A DNA stretch of 7,378 nt from DATBIS01 sp036556805 (GTDB lineage: Bacteria; Actinomycetota; UBA4738; HRBIN12): the NCBI GenBank assembly GCA_036556805.1, contig DATBIS010000144.1, positions 1-7,378 of the forward strand, given 5' to 3'. Within the stretch, counting starts at the first letter, position 1; each line of letters opens with the position of its first letter. This document shows, piece after piece, positions 4,874 through 7,378 of the stretch. The notes under the pieces were generated by a model. That model was not told where the DNA came from and did not search any database. It was given only the letters and a program-made list of their open reading frames with translations. The position numbers and the translations under genes were made by a program.

Positions 4874-6459
4874 GCAACGAGGACTGGCTCCTCGAAGCCG
4901 ACGAGCGCGGCAACCGCTCCACCCATATCGACGAGGGGAAGGGGTCGGCTGCCTGGTCGACGGGCAACCGCATCGAGGCCCTGATCCACGGCTCGGAGTA
5001 CTTCGACCGCTTGGTCGGCTGCGTCGCCGACCTTCGCGCCGGCGACGAGCTGTTCGTCACGGACTGGCGAGGCGATGACGACGAGCTCCTGTCGCCGGAC
5101 GGCCCTCGGGTCGGAGAGCTGCTCACCGCGGCGGCACGGCGAGGGGTGCACGTTCGAGGCCTGCTGTGGCGATCGCATCCGCAGGTGTTCGGCTTCAACC
5201 AGGCCGAGCAGGGCGAGCTCGCGCGGATCGTGAACGAGGCCGGCGGGGAGATGCTGCTCGACCAGCGGGTCCGTCGTGCGGGGTCCCATCATCAGAAGCT
5301 CGTGCTCTTGCGCTCCCACGGAGACGAGGTCGCCTTCGTCGGCGGCATCGACCTCTGTCACGGCCGTCGCGACACCGCCGCGCACTTCGGCGACCCGCAG
5401 GCCGAGCGACTCGATCCGGCCTTCGGACCGAATCCTCCGTGGCACGACATCCAAGCCGAGGTCCGCGGGCCCGCGATCGCCGATCTCGCCGAGAGCTTCC
5501 GGGAACGGTGGAACGATCGCACGCCGCTCGAACGGCGGGGGTTCCGCCGTCCTCGAATCCTTGCTCGGCGAACGGAGGAACCGCCGCTGCCCCCGCCGAT
5601 CCCACCCTTCGGCACACCTCCCGCGCCGGCGGGCTCCCACACCGTCCAGGTCCTTCGCACGTATCCCGCGAAGCGCCCTCCCTACCCCTTCGCGCGGGAG
5701 GGCGAACGAAGCATCGCGCGGCTCTACACCAAGGTGTTCCGGCGGGCCCGGGCGCTCATCTACGTGGAGGATCAGTACTTCTGGTCGGAGGACATCGCGC
5801 GCCTGTACTGCGACGCGCTCACCTCGTCGCCCGACCTGCGTTTGATCGCGGTCGTACCGCGATACCCCGACCGCAACGGCGTGCTCTCGGGACCCACCAC
5901 CCGACTCGGGCAGCTCGCGATGATGGACCGCCTGCGGGAGGCCGGCGGCGATCGGGTCGCGGTGTTCGACCTCGAGAACGAACGAGGCGACGCGATCTAC
6001 CTCCACGCGAAGACCGTGATCATCGACGACGTGATCGCGTTGATCGGGTCGGACAACATGAACCGGCGCTCGTGGACGCACGACTCGGAGCTGTCGATCG
6101 CGATCCTCGACGAGGAGCACGACGCGAGGCCACCCCAGGATCCCGGCGGGCTGGGCGACGGATCGCGCCGGTTCGCGCGCGACCTGCGGCTTCGACTGTG
6201 GCGAGAGCACCTTGGCGTGGCATCGGACGAGGGGTTGCTCGATCCGGTCGAAGGCTTCGACCGTTGGCGCGAAGCGGCCGCGGCGCTGGACCGATGGCAC
6301 CACGACGGATGCAAGGGTCCCCGCCCGCTCGGCCGCGTCCGATTCCACCGCCCGGACCCGATCCACCCTTGGCAGCGTGTTTGGGCACGCCCGTTGTACA
6401 GGATGGTCGTCGACCCGGACGGTCGCCCGTGGGGGCTCCGGCGCCGACATCGCTTCTAG
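4870..6459 (+). CDS. Phospholipase D-like protein with two HKD domains
   Basis: This 529-residue protein has the two-domain phospholipase D fold. The first HKD region is GSHHQKLVLLR (138-148) followed by VAFVGGIDLCHGRRD (154-168). The second is complete, HAKTVIID (379-386), followed by GSDNMNRRSW (393-402). PLD enzymes cleave the distal phosphodiester of phospholipids through a phospho-histidine formed between the two domains, giving phosphatidic acid and a free head group. The Asp usual at the end of the first HxKxxxxD motif is Arg148 here; I recall related bacterial proteins with SHHQKxVVxR, so this may be normal for the subfamily. The Pro-rich stretch near 238-254 links the halves. No signal peptide or membrane segment is visible, so action at the inner membrane surface is likely. 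The start is GTG 4870, overlapping the PAP2 stop (GTGA) without a good Shine-Dalgarno, indicating coupled translation; an upstream ATG at 4306 lies within the PAP2 gene. Substrate (phosphatidylcholine, phosphatidylglycerol, cardiolipin) is not determinable. Confidence 0.88.
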   Translation: MSNEDWLLEADERGNRSTHIDEGKGSAAWSTGNRIEALIHGSEYFDRLVGCVADLRAGDELFVTDWRGDDDELLSPDGPRVGELLTAAARRGVHVRGLLWRSHPQVFGFNQAEQGELARIVNEAGGEMLLDQRVRRAGSHHQKLVLLRSHGDEVAFVGGIDLCHGRRDTAAHFGDPQAERLDPAFGPNPPWHDIQAEVRGPAIADLAESFRERWNDRTPLERRGFRRPRILARRTEEPPLPPPIPPFGTPPAPAGSHTVQVLRTYPAKRPPYPFAREGERSIARLYTKVFRRARALIYVEDQYFWSEDIARLYCDALTSSPDLRLIAVVPRYPDRNGVLSGPTTRLGQLAMMDRLREAGGDRVAVFDLENERGDAIYLHAKTVIIDDVIALIGSDNMNRRSWTHDSELSIAILDEEHDARPPQDPGGLGDGSRRFARDLRLRLWREHLGVASDEGLLDPVEGFDRWREAAAALDRWHHDGCKGPRPLGRVRFHRPDPIHPWQRVWARPLYRMVVDPDGRPWGLRRRHRF

Positions 6460-6493
6460 GCCGAGCGGCGCGATGTTTCGACAGGACGCTTTT

Positions 6494-6504
6494 CGTGTAA
6501 CACG
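6494..6504. repeat. Short palindrome CGTGT-A-ACACG before the second PAP2 gene
   Basis: CGTGT (6494-6498) and ACACG (6500-6504) form a perfect 5-bp dyad around a single A, 6 nt ahead of the ATG at 6510. The 50-nt gap has no recognisable Shine-Dalgarno and no good promoter pair. The palindrome contains the in-frame TAA (6498-6500). It could be a regulator site or chance. Confidence 0.25.
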
Positions 6505-6509
6505 GTCAC

Positions 6510-7289
6510 ATGGCAAAGGCCGCGGCCTTCGAGGACGCCGGGGATCCGCGCCGGGAGGTCGCGGAGCGCTCGCGGCGGCCTCTGGTCGTGGCAGCGGCGA
6601 TCGCGCTGCTCGGTTTCGTGGTGCTCGCGCCGCTCCTGATCGGCATCGGGCTCCTCATCACGTCCTCGTCGTTCTCGGACTCGATCATGAGCTGGGACGG
6701 GAGCGTCAGCCGATGGTTCGAGGCGCATCGCACCGCCCCGCTGAACACCTGGACGGACATCGGCTCGATCATGGCGGGGACGGGAACGATCCTCGCCGTC
6801 GCCGGGCTCTCCCTCGCGATCATGGTGCTGCGCAGGCTCTGGTACGACGTCACCTTCCTCGCGGTCGCGCTGTTCGTGGAGTTCGCGGTCTTCCTCACCA
6901 CGACGGCGATCGTCGACCGCCCCCGGCCCACGATCCAGGCGCTCGACCCGTTGCCCGTTACCTCGAGCTTCCCGTCGGGTCACACCGCCGCCTCGATCGC
7001 GACGTACGCGGGCCTCGCGTTCCTGGTCGCATTGCACAATCGCGACACGCTCGTGCGCATCGTCGCGTGGACGCTCGGCGTGCTCATCCCGCTCTGGGTC
7101 GGGCTCAGCCGGATTTACCGGGGCTTGCACCACCCCACCGACGTCGCAGCGAGCGTCGTCCTCGGGATCGGGGCGCTTCTGATCGCGGCCTTGGCCGCCC
7201 GCGCTGCCACCGCCGCCGCGGAACGACGACGAGCCGCCGAGGGCCAGCCGCCGCCCGCCCGAACGGAACGCGCCGAGGTACCGGCATGA
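6510..7289 (+). CDS. PAP2 family phosphatase, second copy, variant motif 1
   Basis: This 259-residue membrane protein is a second PAP2 superfamily member, clearly diverged from the one at 4001-4873. Motif 2 is FPSGHT (His158) and motif 3 is SRIYRGLHHPTD (200-211, with His207 and Asp211), both intact. Motif 1 reads TAIVDRPRP (132-140): the two Arg-Pro positions are kept but the leading Lys is Thr132. That Lys normally helps hold the phosphate. I recall actinobacterial PAP2 proteins with PxTSSFPSGHT and a changed Lys, so this may be a subfamily trait rather than decay. Membrane segments lie near 24-50, 91-107, 114-131, 161-176, 181-199 and 212-232, and the C-terminus is a charged Arg/Ala-rich tail. 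ATG 6510 is chosen because an in-frame TAA lies four codons upstream; there is no Shine-Dalgarno. The gene follows the PLD gene by 50 nt and overlaps the next start by 4 nt (ATGA). Confidence 0.88.
   Translation: MAKAAAFEDAGDPRREVAERSRRPLVVAAAIALLGFVVLAPLLIGIGLLITSSSFSDSIMSWDGSVSRWFEAHRTAPLNTWTDIGSIMAGTGTILAVAGLSLAIMVLRRLWYDVTFLAVALFVEFAVFLTTTAIVDRPRPTIQALDPLPVTSSFPSGHTAASIATYAGLAFLVALHNRDTLVRIVAWTLGVLIPLWVGLSRIYRGLHHPTDVAASVVLGIGALLIAALAARAATAAAERRRAAEGQPPPARTERAEVPA
7275..7278 (+). promoter_or_regulatory. Shine-Dalgarno of the DAG kinase-like gene
   Basis: GAGG, 7 nt before the ATG at 7286. It lies inside the end of the second PAP2 gene and supports this start together with the ATGA overlap. 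Confidence 0.5.
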
Positions 7290-7378
7290 CCTCGGTGGCC
7301 GTGCTCGCGCACCGCGGCAAGTCCTTCGGCGGCGGCCTGGCCGAGCTTCGGGAGGTGCTCGTGCGGGAGGGCGTCGAC
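7286..7378 (+). CDS. Diacylglycerol kinase-like protein (N-terminus only)
   Basis: Only the first 31 codons are in the window. They read a hydrophobic strand (SVAVLAH) followed by RGKSFGGGLAELREVLVREG, which resembles the N-terminus of actinobacterial diacylglycerol kinase catalytic-domain (DagK/LCB5, NAD kinase-fold) proteins, where the first strand is followed by a Gly-rich loop and an ELR helix. Such enzymes use ATP to phosphorylate a lipid such as diacylglycerol to phosphatidic acid. The start ATG overlaps the PAP2 stop (ATGA), so the two are translationally coupled. Natural fusions of PAP2 and diacylglycerol kinase domains are known in bacteria, which supports the assignment from context. 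The catalytic region is outside the window, so substrate and activity cannot be judged. Confidence 0.68.
   Translation, partial: MTSVAVLAHRGKSFGGGLAELREVLVREGVD

Noticed and set aside
4807..6516. Minus-strand open frame (569 codons) opposite the PLD gene, and a plus-strand frame at 5166-6500
   Set aside because: The PLD frame has both HKD regions; these others show only skewed composition from high GC content.
6456..7133. Minus-strand open frame (225 codons) opposite the second PAP2 gene
   Set aside because: Extremely rich in Arg, Glu and Asp with no motif; it is the shadow of a membrane protein gene with all PAP2 landmarks.
1..7378. Mobile element, CRISPR array, tRNA or prophage signals
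   Set aside because: No transposase, integrase or phage protein, no regularly spaced repeats and no tRNA-like cloverleaf were seen on either strand.

Overview
This is a 7.4 kb stretch of very GC-rich chromosomal DNA with tightly packed genes, frequent GTG starts and 4-nt stop/start overlaps. The protein families point to a bacterium of the Actinomycetota or a close relative, perhaps from an uncultured lineage. They include an ArsR-SRPBCC pair, a CYTH-CHAD fusion, PAP2 phosphatases beside a diacylglycerol kinase, and a CO/xanthine dehydrogenase-type flavoprotein. This placement is inferred from composition and gene content; no marker gene is present. I see no mobile element, tRNA, rRNA or CRISPR.

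Left part (1-2284). A minus-strand unit encodes two small SRPBCC (START-like ligand-binding) proteins and then the start of an FAD-binding subunit of a molybdenum hydroxylase, which runs off the left edge. Divergent from it, on the plus strand, is an ArsR-type winged-helix regulator translationally coupled to a third SRPBCC protein. The 84-bp gap between the two units holds a strong minus-strand sigma70-type promoter (TTGACA-N17-TTAAAT). An inverted repeat, GACA-N13-TGTC, fills its spacer and is a reasonable candidate operator for the ArsR protein.

Middle (2285-4000). A 125-bp convergent gap is followed by a minus-strand CYTH-CHAD gene of 500 residues, a family linked to triphosphate or polyphosphate binding.

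Right part (3954-7378). A plus-strand cluster reads PAP2 phosphatase, phospholipase D-like protein, second PAP2 phosphatase, and the start of a diacylglycerol kinase-like gene cut by the window end. Taken at face value these enzymes can interconvert phospholipid, phosphatidic acid and diacylglycerol: PLD makes phosphatidic acid, PAP2 removes its phosphate, and DAG kinase restores it. The first PAP2 gene has an odd leader. A 16-codon ORF with a perfect Shine-Dalgarno ends in a GTGA overlap with the PAP2 start, and an 8-bp inverted repeat could pair across it. This is either a regulatory leader or the trace of a 1-nt frameshift that cut off the true N-terminus.

The candidate for a little-described system is the lipid-phosphate cluster with its leader and its divergent polyphosphate-type neighbour. 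The individual families are known; the combination and its control are what deserve attention.
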